Assembly (NCBI GenBank): GCA_022835595.1
Contig: BQUP01000002.1
Location: 992,001-1,056,000, forward strand
Source: Cystobasidium ongulense
Taxonomy: Eukaryota > Basidiomycota > Cystobasidiomycetes > Cystobasidiales > Cystobasidiaceae
Direction: 5' to 3'
Length of the DNA stretch: 64,000 nt
In this document: in pieces, positions 1-12,346 of the stretch
How positions within the stretch are numbered: the stretch's first letter is position 1
Layout: every line of letters begins with the position of its first letter
Notes under the pieces: model-generated
The model's input: only the letters and a program-made list of their open reading frames with translations
Told to the model about the DNA's origin: nothing
Databases searched by the model: none
Made by a program: the position numbers and the translations under genes

Positions 1-4
1 CACC

Positions 5-1802
5 ATGCCTGAGCTCGCTGGTAAGTATCGTTCGCTTTGCTGCGATCTGCAGGCTAGAAATACTGACCCACTTCAAACAGAGGTCGAGCGAGCCAAGAAC
101 GATTGCAAGCTGTATGTCCCTTGCTCCAGGGCATGAAGAATGTCATTCGAAGCCCTACTGACCGTGTTGAACTGATGATGCTCGCCACCTATGATCCCCG
201 ATTCACCTACCATTCGATAATACTGGCTTGCTTCCATGCATGATCTGCCGATAGAGCCACAGAGGGGAAGATTATATCTGAAATCTATACCAGAGAAGAT
301 AATCGCGTATTTCAAGGATGTACTCATAAGGAATTCGCCGATGCTCTAAGAGGAAAAAGAGTGGCGAATGTCGGGAGGCTTGGAAAGTATTTCTATGTGA
401 GCATCAATGTGCAGCCAGTCTAACAGTAGCAGAGATTGACCAAGAAATTCATTGTCTTTTCGCAGCTAGTGATGCAGTCGGCGCCTCATGTAGTTATGCA
501 TCTAGGTTCGTCCGATTGCTACTATCCGCAATACTAGCTGGAGACGCATGCGAAGGTCAAAAGGGCTTCCAGCTGACAATACATACAATATATCGCAGGC
601 ATGGCAGGCTTCGTCTCAACAAGAGGTCAAGAACCATTGTTCTATCGTAAAAAAGCAAAGAATTGGAAGAATGATGATGGAACTGATTGGCCGTTAAGAT
701 ATTGGAAGTTCGCTTTGAAAATGCAAGATGGCTCAGAATGGTGCTTTTGTGACTCTAGACGGTTTGGTAGAATCTCATTGGTCCATTCGGGTGATGATAA
801 GGGTGTATTAGATGTTGAACCTTTGAGTCTATTAGGGAGAGACCCGTAAGTCTTTGCCTGAATAGCCGTTACAAATGCCAAATCTCGCTGATAATATTTA
901 TATCCTTTAGGTATCTTGACATGCCTACCTTGGAAGAGCTATCTACCGCACTGCTAAAGAGGAAAGCGCCTATCAAAGCTGTCCTTCTGGATCAGAATGG
1001 ACCTTTATGTGGCATCGGTAACTGGCTTGTATGTTTTGTGGCACTTGCCTATCAAACTACACAGACTAAATTTGATCTTTCGATCCAACAGGTCGACGAG
1101 ATACTCTTTCAAGCGGCTATTCATCCAGCAGAACGTTCAAACACACTCAATACATCACAGCTAGCGGAAGTACATAAGCAGATCAAAACAGTAATAAATA
1201 AAGCAGTTGAAGTAAATGCAGATCATAGTAAATTCCCATCCCATTGGTTATTCAAATACAGATGGGGTAAAGGAAGAAGGAATGAACCCGCTACTTTTAC
1301 CTTACCTGATGGTACGTTAGCTACTGTCATACATCAGACTGTCGGTGGTCGAACTAGCGCTATTGTTGAGAGTGTACAGAAGATTCTGGGACAAGTAGCT
1401 ACTGATATTGAAGACGGGTCAGTAGCAGATAACAGCGAAGGGGACGAGAAGGAAAAGGATGTCAAGCCTGCAAAACGAGCTCGTGCAGCCAAACCGAAGA
1501 ACATTGCAGTGAAAATCGAAGAGGCCGACGCAGAAAAGCCAATAAAGCGCAGAGGACGTAAAGCAGTCAAGACAGAAGAAGCTGAAATCGATGATACTAC
1601 AAACCGGACGCTCTTAAAGGCCGAAGAAGAAGATACAGAAATTCAAGGCGAGGAAGAGGAAAAGGTAGTTAAGATTATCACACGTAAGCGGAAAGTTGAA
1701 GCAGAACCAGCAAACGGGAAACGTAGACAGAAGGTCGAAGTGAGCATCAAGCCCGCATCCACTCGAGCGACGCGAGCAAGTGCTCGCCAGAGTCAGTCAT
1801 AG
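5..1802 (+). CDS. FPG1: Formamidopyrimidine-DNA glycosylase (Fpg/MutM family)
   Basis: A bifunctional base-excision repair enzyme that removes oxidised purines and nicks the abasic site. The first exon (5-20) splices over an intron at 21-80 to give MPELAEVERA, which keeps the catalytic Pro2 and Glu3 of the family. A second conserved block reads VANVGRLGKYFY (about 362-397). The helix-two-turn-helix block GIGNWLVDEILFQAAIHP is split by an intron near 1030-1090, and a TVGGRT block follows near 1340. No C-terminal Cys4 zinc finger is seen, as in plant and fungal Fpg proteins. Instead the tail (about 1400-1800) is long, charged and rich in KR and E, probably a disordered DNA-binding or nuclear-localisation tail. 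At least five exons. It is convergent with RPT1, with about 180 bp between stop codons. Family assignment is firm; the exact middle exon edges are not. Confidence 0.9.
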
Positions 1803-1983
1803 GTCTGCTGATGGAGTCTTATGACCCAAGTCGAATGCTGGTCGTGCATTGTAGCATCGTCTTAGAAACCTTGTACTTGCAGAACGACATTATACGATAC
1901 ATTGTAACACTGCTTTGCAATCCATCATTCATGTAAGAAGAACTCTGTCGATCTCTCTTCTCTGTATGAAATGTCTGTATTGT

Positions 1984-3978
<1,995 letters not shown>

Positions 3979-4151
3979 GATGTCTGCTTGAAGCGAGGTG
4001 TTGGGAGCTGTCCAAGTGACGCGGCGTCTGCATCGACGACGAGATCAACCACGACGACGCCGGCTGCCTGCACCTTGGACGCCGCCCACTCAACTCAATA
4101 TACAGCACCACTTCAGCCTCGCATCCACCAGCTCACAGCTAGTCCGCAAAG
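3979..4151. promoter_or_regulatory. Short divergent promoter between RPT1 and VMA1
   Basis: Only 173 bp separate the start codons of RPT1 (leftward) and VMA1 (rightward), so both 5' leaders and core promoters must lie here. I see a TATA-like stretch (aatatac) near 4098 on the VMA1 side. I do not see a yeast-type proteasome control element (GGTGGCAAA). Bidirectional promoter function is inferred from spacing only. Confidence 0.6.
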
Positions 4152-6765
4152 ATGGTCAGTCAAGCGTGTTCATCATGCTCCATGGCCTGCCTGCCTCTCT
4201 GACATGCGGTCATTCCATCCACCTTGGTCTCACTCGATGGTCTCCAGGCGGGAGCAATGCAGAATGCGAAGAAGACTATCAGGATAGCGGGTGAGCATGG
4301 ATTCACACGACGCGGTGTGTAGGCTCGACCATGCCGCTGATCCAGTTCTGACCACGCACAGATGAGGACCGCGAGAGCAAGTTCGGAAAGGTGTACAGCG
4401 TCTCTGGGCCCGTTGTCATTGCAGAGAACATGGTGCGTAGCGGTGACCGAGCTTGTGCTAGTACGGACTCGCCTGCCCTGACACACTTCACCCTCTCAGA
4501 TTGGCGCTGCCATGTACGAACTGGTGAGTGGATCCAGCCGATTGCGCAGGCCAACGTGCGCTCACACTCTAATACGTTGAATAGGTCCGAGTAGGACACG
4601 ATGAGCTTGTTGGAGGTAAGCTTCTGTCTTCCCAATCTCATTATCGCGCACCGCTCATAGCTCGTCCGCAGAGATCATTCGTATCGATGGTGGGTTACCC
4701 GCATCATTATGCCACACCCAAGTACTGGCACTGGTCTGACAGCGTCTCACACAGGCGACAAGGTCACGATCCAAGTATACGAAGAGACAGTGAGCCATCC
4801 GTATATAAGTATCCTCGCACCGCATATCGCTGACTCAATCCCAGTCCGGAATGACTATCGGCGATCCAGTGCTGCGTACTGGCAAACCTCTATCCGTCGA
4901 GCTAGGCCCAGGTGAGTGATTCAAGACTAGCTTGCGGCTGCTTTCGCTCACTCGCTTCTCCGCAGGTCTTATGGGTAACATCTACGTACGCTATCGAGGC
5001 CCTCCACTTATGTTCAATCCAAGCTCACATTCCCTTCCCTGCAGGACGGTATCCAACGACCCCTCAAATCCATTGCCGACCTTTCCGAATCCATTTACAT
5101 CCCTCGAGGTATCAACACGGATGCTCTCAGTCGGTCAGCGCAATGGGACTTCACACCTGCGGACTACAAGGTCGGGGACCACATCACTGGTGGCGATATC
5201 TACGGTTACGTCTTTGAAAACTCCCTTCTCAACAAGCATGCTATCATGTTAGGTCCTCGCGCTCGTGGTACTATCACTCGTATCGCAGAGAAGGGATCAT
5301 ATAACGTAGACGACGTCATCCTCGAGACCGAGTTTGAAGGGAAGAAGACAGACCATACTATGTTGCAAAACTGGCCTGTCAGAGCCCCGCGACCGATCAA
5401 GGAGAAGCTTACCGCCGACTTTCCCCTACTTACTGGTCAACGTGTTCTGGACTCTCTTTTCCCGTAAGGCCGCTTGATCATCTGCTTCCTCTCTTCTGCC
5501 ATGCCTGACGCTGTTTTCGTTCTTAGTTGTGTACAAGGTGGTACCACTGCCATTCCAGGCGCTTTCGGATGCGGAAAGACTGTCATTTCACAAGCTGTTT
5601 CCAAGTTCTCCAACTCCGACATCATTATTTACGTCGGATGCGGTGAGCGCGGTAATGAGATGGCAGAGGTATTGATGGACTTCCCAGAATTGACAATGGA
5701 GGTCGACGGTCGCACCGAACCTATCATGAAGAGAACCGCTTTGGTAGCCAATACATCGAATATGCCAGTAGCCGCTCGTGAAGCTTCGATTTACACTGGT
5801 ATTACCCTTTCCGAATATTTTAGAGATCAAGGCAAGAACGTCGCTATGATGGCCGATTCTACATCACGATGGGCTGAAGCTCTTCGAGAAATTTCCGGCC
5901 GTCTGGCTGAGATGCCTGCTGATTCCGGTTATCCTGCCTACCTTGGTGCCAAGTTGGCTTCTTTCTACGAGCGAGCTGGTAAAGCAGCTTGTATCGGTTC
6001 ACCTAGCCGTGATGGTACAGTCACAATCGTAGGAGCCGTCTCTCCCCCAGGTGGTGATTTCTCAGATCCAGTCACTACTGCTACTCTGGGTATCGTACAA
6101 GTCTTCTGGGGTTTAGACAAGAAGCTCGCTCAAAGAAAGCATTTCCCTTCGGTCAATTGGAATCTTTCATATTCGAAATACATGAATATCCTTGCACCAT
6201 ATTACGCAAAGACGGAACCTGAATTCCCAGAGATCAGAAACAAGGCAAAAGAAATCTTGCAAAAGGAGGATGAACTTGCTGAGATTGTTCAACTTGTTGG
6301 AAAGTCTGCTCTTGGAGAGGGAGATAAGGTTACTCTCGATGTCGCACGTTTGATCAAGGACGGTAAGATTATATTCCCTTTCTCTACCACATTCACAATA
6401 GCTGATATTCTTTATCCAATAGACTACCTACAACAGAACGGTATCTCAGAATACGACCGATACTGCCCATTCTACAAGACTAACGGCATGTTGCGCAATC
6501 TCATTGCATACTATGACTGCGCTCAAAAGGCAGTCGAGAATGGCGAGATGACATGGGCAAAGGCACGTGATGCTACCCAAGATCAGTGGTATGCGCTATC
6601 GAGAATGAAGTTTGAGAATCCAGTTGATGGTGAAGAGGTCATCAAGAAGAGTGAGTTTGCTTGACAGACTTGCAATTGACAATGCTGACACCGGCGTGTC
6701 TGTCCACAGAGTACAAGGCACTATACGATGAGATTCAAGAAAAGTTCCGCAACTTGTCGGATTAG
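4152..6765 (+). CDS. VMA1: V-type proton ATPase catalytic subunit A
   Basis: The catalytic A subunit of the V1 sector, which hydrolyses ATP to acidify the vacuole. The gene has about eleven small exons. Exon 1 appears to be the bare start codon (4152-4154), spliced over 4155-4247 to give [18 protein letters not shown]. Later exons read [37 protein letters not shown] and [13 protein letters not shown]. The P-loop GAFGCGKT lies in the long exon starting near 5527, with [11 protein letters not shown] and the stator-facing [20 protein letters not shown]-like block after it (here [12 protein letters not shown]). The last intron (about 6650-6709) leads to the C-terminus EKFRNLSD. The P-loop region is continuous, so the homing intein found at this site in baker's yeast Vma1 is absent here. 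The 5' half is much more fragmented by introns than the 3' half. Confidence 0.95.
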
Positions 6766-7057
6766 AATATATCGATGTGACCCTTCTTTAGATTGACTTG
6801 ATCGTTCAAATTCTGTACATCACCATCTTTTCCCTCTAGAGCGCGACGCTTCTCCTCACATCATATCACATGCACCTTCTGATCCTTGTGTTCTGGTAAC
6901 CTGCGAGCTGCCATGCAATGTATACCATCGCTGTTTCGTATCTTAGTAGGGTGATCGAGTGGGCATTTGTCGAGAAAGAATGCTGCAGGACGTGGTTGCA
7001 TTGCAGCGTTCATCACGTCTTGCCTAACACTTCTGCAGCGGTCTCTGCGCGCGCACA

Positions 7058-10000
7058 ATGGCGCCTCGCAAGGTCGTGGGCAATCCTGAATATGTCGAGA
7101 TTCTCGAGGTGCGTGGTGTTCCGTGCTGGCGTGCATGCCTTGGTAAACAAAGCTGATGGACGCGCGTGCCATGCCGTGTACAGGCGCAGAAGGCAAAGAT
7201 AACATCGAAAGACCCGACCAGCAACCAGCAGTACACGTATGGCAAGGTGGGTGGATCGCCAGCTGGTTCATGCGACGCCTGTTTACGCGGGTTATACGCG
7301 TTACCTCGCAGGCGATCAAATCACTGAACGACTGCTCAACCAGACAAGCATATCCTGGCGAGATAAAGGTCAAGTATGTAGGCCCCACGGTGAGTAGTGA
7401 TGCCCAGCCCTTCATGTCGTACTCTCTCGGAACCTCCCTGACCTCCCTACGACACATGCCGCAGATACTCGCTTTTTTAAAGGCAGAACTGGCAAAAGGT
7501 CGACACCAGAGACCAGTGGAAGGTTACGACAGTCTGGTTAGCAGTTCCGGAAGCAGTAAGGCAACACTCCTAGCTCAGCTTGTGGTGTTCTATGTACTAA
7601 TGCTCATTCTTCATCCCCGCGTGTCCGCATCATTGTTCACGTGTTCAGGTTCCGACCCACCTTCAGCCGCAGAACTTTTGCAACCTCAACCTCGACTCAC
7701 AGCTAAGCAAAAAGGCAAAGGAAAAGCTCGTCATTCTGGTCCAGGGATTGATCTCGGACTACAAGCTATAGCTGGCAAGTTTGGCAATGGCTACTCTGCA
7801 CGGCAGCACGAGCAGGATCAAGTTCCAAAACAGACTTCCCTTCAGGGCCTTTGCAAAGCTGCAGCTATTGAAGAAGCGATACTCATTGGGTTATACTCAC
7901 AATGCCACGAAATGAGTCAGAAGATCTGGAAAAGCGAAAAGGAACTCCTCACGCTTGCGGAGCCTTGGATGACATCTCCGACAAAGGTGCTGGGTGCTCG
8001 CTTGCTGGCTTTGGCGACGCGGAATCACCTAGAAGCCCATGTGCGAGGGAATGACATGCCAGTATACTCCTTTACTCTGGCAGGTTATGCTACTGCGCAG
8101 CGTGCAGCTTCTTTGAAAGGGCTTCCAGCTATCGAGATCCTGCAGAACGACCTGATCACACCCGAGGTGCAAGCCGCTGAGCCTGCCAGAACGACTGAAA
8201 ACGTCGCCGCTGATAAAGCCGTCGAGGTGAACCACGTCATGGCACGCCCTAAAGGCATAGTCATCGTACCTCGTAGCGGTCCCAATCCTGGCAATTTCGC
8301 CACCATCATACCCCGCAAGAGAGCAGCTCCCGCTGTGGAAGATACCTATCAAGGTCTCTCCCAGTATACCCGAGCTGTCGCTGTAGATGCTGCCGAGACT
8401 ACCGTAGCAGTGTCTACCACTCACAAGCCCGTCAATAAACGTTTCGCTGCACCGACCATAGCGAGCGTGTTTCATGATCAGCCTGCTGCCGTCCCGGCAG
8501 CTCATGCTGATGGTAAGCTCAAACTCTAGGGGCAATATTGTCTGGGATATCAACTGACTACTACGTAACAGTCCTCCCCTTCTTGTTCGCGTATCTTGAC
8601 GAAAGTGAGCATTCATTACTTTCCAAAATCTTAGGATGCAGATGCTGAAAAAGAATATCTAGATGACAATCGAATCAGTACACGAGATGGAGCGGATATT
8701 AAACTCGCTGAAGATGGTATGTAGTGACTACAGTAACTTGGTAGACATCGCTGACAGCGTTCCCATTAGGTACATCAATGCACAAAGTCGAGTACAGAAC
8801 AAGACAAGCTCGGCATCTCCTCGCTAAGCTTGTTAAGGACACAACGCCCATGATTAGAATACCGCCTGATCTGGAAGGTGCGACCGAATGCGGATGGATG
8901 TCCGCTAACAAGGCGCCTGCTAAATGTCCTGGATTAGCATCATCGAAAGCAACATCAAAAATCGGGGAAAATGGTGCAGTTACTGTCAAGAAAGCTCGCA
9001 AGTCTAGCACTATTGCAAGCTTAATGGCAGGTACTACGCAACATAAGAAAACGGATACACGAGCTATGTACAAATTTCCCTCCATTGACACGTACCATTT
9101 TGGGTCCTTTGGAGCCTCATCCTCGCCGGACAAGCCGAGGATGACCGACGGTCACAGCGAAGCAACAGTCAACACGTCCGCGGAGTCGTCGAAAGCTCAA
9201 TCTAAAATCAAGCATGCTTCAAATGCGGAACTCATCAAAACTATCTTTGGTCAGGCTAGCGCGAGAAGTGTGAAAGCTTCTGCGACTACCTCAACCTCGC
9301 CTATTGCGGGTGAATCGCACCGACCGATATGTTCAATAATTACACCCGGTGCGATTACACCCGGTGCGAACAATGTGGCTAGCCACATCCCGACTGCACT
9401 GGTTGTATCCGCTATAAAGAGCTCAGCCCAGCCGGCAGCTCCCTCACCCACGCCACCTACCACTGAGGGGTATTCCAGATCATACTCATGGGCTCTTGAA
9501 GATCATGTCACTTTTCCAAGCTTTGAGTAAGCGTAGCTTTCCAATGGCATCATGATGTATCCTGATACCTAAAGTATGCAGTCCCATAGTCTTGCCTGCA
9601 GGCACGTATCACATCGTGATGCAGATTGATCACAGAGAGCTAAACAGCGTACCGAACGGAACACATCATAAATTTTTCACTCGAAAAGGCATCAATTTCG
9701 AACTTGTGAATCTTGTCTTGGGTGACTACCTCTGGGTTGCGCGTCGGAAAGTATTGAAAGGGGATAGATGTGAGCAGAAGATACTGCGTCCTGAAAGGGC
9801 GTACGACTGATGAAAAGAACACCTCATAGACGATGAGATTGTACTGGCAATCTGCGAAAGGAAGAGGGAGGACGATTTCGTCGACTCGATCAAAGTATGG
9901 CATTCGCCAGCTCTACCCAGTGCAGAACGCATGTTAATTTAACTATTCGCTCTTGATAGGATGAACGCCATGTCAATCAGAAACGGCGCATCAATGCAAC

Positions 10001-10850
10001 CGGCGTCAAAAGGTGCTTCTATCTTGTAGAAGATTATGATATTGGTCAAGATGACCGCGCCGAAGTATTCACGAAGGCTATTCAGACTTCTATAAACCAA
10101 ACCCTCTTGATCGAGTGAGTTGGCTATGTCTTGTTTGAGTACCACCTTACTGAAGCGCTGTGCTACCTAGTCAATTTTCTTTGCATATAGCGAATACGCA
10201 CGCTGAAACGATGGCTCACTTGGTACGGATCACCCGAGCCTTAGAAGATGAAGCGAAGGTAAGTCGGTGTAATTTCAGAAGGGCTGCTCCCGTGCTTACA
10301 CTACATCTTGAGACCCAAATGGTGCGTGTCATACCGGATCCGCGCGTATCACATGGAGAGGGCGCTGCTCTTCAACGCTATCTCGGACGCAAAGAGCCGG
10401 AACACACATACTACACATCCTCGAGAATCTTCACGAAGATCGCTCAAATCCGTGTTACCACCAGGTCCTTGTGGGCGACGCAAGTCCGGCATGTCTACGG
10501 TAGGTCTTCTAGCTGGTTACAAGGAGCAGCTGCATGCTAACGGTAATTATTAATCGACAGGAATGAGCGAAGAACAATGTGTAGACTTCCTGGACATATA
10601 CCCGACTCCGGTCTCTTTTTTCGAAGATCTTGACTATCGTCAAGCATGTGAAGTGGAAGCAGGCGGACAAGCTCTGCACGAACCATTAGCCAAGAAGGCT
10701 CGAGCAGGTGAAGCGAGGAACCCGCGACTACATGTCAAAAATAGAGTGGATGCTGAGGATGAAGACAGACCCAGGGCCATGTGTCGAACTACCTCCGCAA
10801 GGCTGTGGCATTTGGCAATGGCAGATGACTATGCGAAAATACTTGCATAG
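7058..10850 (+). CDS. MUS81: Structure-specific endonuclease subunit MUS81
   Basis: The XPF-family nuclease that, with an Eme1-type partner, cuts replication forks and Holliday-junction intermediates. The N-terminal helix-hairpin-helix region spans four short exons, reading MAPRKVVGNPEYVEILE, then YTYGKAIKSLND, YPGEIKVKYVGPT and LAFLKAEL. A winged-helix region follows, with YSFTLAGYATAQRA near 8060. The ERCC4 nuclease core lies near 9610-10115: QIDHRELN supplies the first acid, then GDYLWVA, then ERKREDD, which is the ERKxxxD active site, then KRCFYLVEDY. The C-terminal (HhH)2 region has LWATQVRHVYGMSEEQC and ends LSARLW-like (TSARLWHLAMADDY). The gene is longer than usual because of low-complexity Ser/Ala/Thr linkers at 8160-8520 and 8870-9500. 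Exons between 8530 and 8770 are small. The stop at 10848-10850 is chosen by similarity of the last residues to the family end. Confidence 0.88.
9339..9368 (+). repeat. 15-bp tandem duplication inside MUS81 linker
   Basis: The unit attacacccggtgcg occurs twice back to back and encodes ITPGA twice. It lies in the disordered linker before the nuclease domain and keeps the frame. It looks like a recent replication-slippage event. Confidence 0.85.
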
Positions 10851-11607
10851 GTGGCTATCCCTATTCTGGGCTGTAAGATCCTCAATAGCTACTATATATC
10901 TTGTTTGCTCATAACTTGATCCCATGTGTGCCATTTTTGTTTTGTTTAATGAAATGATTGACTCGGTAAACCATACTATCAAAACAACCATCAACGCATT
11001 AGCGATGTGTCTCTGCGCATCTACTTTTTTGTTTTTGGGCAGGAATAGGCATTGACTCTTGCTAAATGCATGCCGGCTCTCTTCCTTGGCCGCAACCGGC
11101 TGGTGCTTGGAAGTACAGACCTCGTATCGATACCAATGGACCGAATGCACACCTGATCCTGTTCCGGTTAGGGCATAGTTTTAGATCCCAGTTGTTGTGA
11201 GAAGGGGCCGCGTCGATAGTATGATACCCTTAGAAGCCTGTCTCATCAGCTCGAAAACACATGTCGTGGCAGATGTGGAAGAAATTTGTGAATGCTCATA
11301 ATCTCGACCATTAGGAAATGTCGCTTGCGATAAACGAATTGCATTGGATCAAACAACAACGAGACTTTGAACAGACTACACTGCATAATTTGGGACTTGC
11401 GAACGAGGTTTGCGGGGCATGGTTGAAGGCCAGAGAAGGTGACGAGCGGCGTATGTGGCCAGTAGACACTGGGACAGAAGAGCTGTGGAGGGGAAATAGA
11501 CAATCAGCATGGGTACTAATACTCGCAAGTGGCTGCAAGTAGCCAGTACATGCTCACACTCACTGATGGCCAAGTACTGCTGGCTATTCTGATGCCAGAC
11601 TTTAGGG
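10851..11607. other. Intergenic, MUS81 3' side to small minus-strand gene 3' side
   Basis: Convergent gene ends meet here. The DNA is AT-rich with T-runs near 10935 and 11025, consistent with 3' untranslated regions. Several ORFs of 65-140 codons exist on both strands, but none shows family similarity or splice logic. I see no gene. Confidence 0.5.
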
Positions 11608-12012
11608 CTATGAGCGCCCTTCGAACCGTCTGATCTGCTCGACCCTAGTCTTGAGTTGAGTCCAGGTGCTCTGCATGCCCCAATCCCAAGCCTTGTTGCT
11701 TGCCGTCCTGGTGATGAAGTTCATCGCTGCTGGATCCGTTGCTGCGATTCTGGCCTTGACCTGCTCGAGCGGCAGAGCATTCTGGGCCTCGAAGCCAGTG
11801 CCTCGCCAGGCCAGCTGGGTGTAGAGAGCTGGATGGAGACGGTGTCTGAGGATCTCTTCAAGACGCTCGATGGGAATGCTCAGGCTGGCGAGCTGCTTTG
11901 CGACGTCTTCCTCGTTGACGCATCCAGAATAGAGCTCTGCGAACGCCGACAGCGCCTTGCTCTCCTCGTCGGACCACTGCGAGGCGGGCACGGCGGACTG
12001 GGGTGCAGCCAT
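11608..12012 (-). CDS. Uncharacterised 134-aa soluble protein, DUF7079-like
   Basis: A single uninterrupted reading frame from ATG 12010-12012, unusual in this intron-rich stretch. The protein starts MAAPQSAVPASQWSDEESKA and is mostly helical and acidic, with no signal peptide or membrane segment. The central pattern LSAFAELYSG...VAKQLASLSIPIERLEEILRHRLHPAL...GTGFE resembles the layout of the bacterial DUF7079 family (sequence of L-sALF, then helix, then LE-IL...V-P-L, then G-W-GF). I recall this pattern from memory only, so the match is tentative. Function is unknown. It is divergent from the flavin oxidoreductase gene, with 334 bp between start codons, so co-regulation is possible. Codon use looks like its neighbours. 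Confidence 0.7.
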   Translation of the reverse strand: MAAPQSAVPASQWSDEESKALSAFAELYSGCVNEEDVAKQLASLSIPIERLEEILRHRLHPALYTQLAWRGTGFEAQNALPLEQVKARIAATDPAAMNFITRTASNKAWDWGMQSTWTQLKTRVEQIRRFEGRS

Positions 12013-12346
12013 AGTAATTGGGCGTTGTATGCGAGTGTGCTGTGATTAGGATATGATAGATGGTGGTGGTCCATCTACCCGAGGACCGAGGAAAGTCCCT
12101 CTTCCAGTCACTCAGTTCGAGTGGCAAACTCCGCGCACTTTTCTTTCTTCATGACGTTGAATTGCTCGTCCAGCTTCAACGCGCGCAGACTTTATTAGTA
12201 AACAGGCATTCTGAGTAATTAAATAGTAGTAGCAGGTAGTAATCAGGAATTGTAGTAATAATGATCATGGTTGTGCATTCAAAGAAGTATTCGGGATTTC
12301 CCTTCCTTTCTCTTCAACTCACCACACACACAAGCACAACATCACA
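12013..12346. promoter_or_regulatory. Divergent promoter region of the 134-aa gene and the flavin oxidoreductase
   Basis: This 334-bp gap separates two start codons pointing away from each other. The right half is AT-rich with repeated agtaat/agtagt words (12195-12262), and it contains the Yap1-like site listed separately. No other gene is visible. Confidence 0.5.
12195..12201 (+). promoter_or_regulatory. Candidate Yap1/AP-1-like response element
   Basis: TTAGTAA is the reverse complement of TTACTAA, a site bound by Yap1-type bZIP factors in yeasts. It lies about 150 bp upstream of the flavin oxidoreductase start. A second, weaker AP-1-like word TGAGTAA follows about 15 bp downstream. Seven bases are expected often by chance, so context is the main support: old yellow enzyme genes in baker's yeast are oxidative-stress induced through Yap1. 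Confidence 0.35.

Noticed and set aside
5540-5620. Possible VMA1 intein at the P-loop
   Set aside because: The coding sequence runs unbroken through [12 protein letters not shown] into the next block, so no intein is present.
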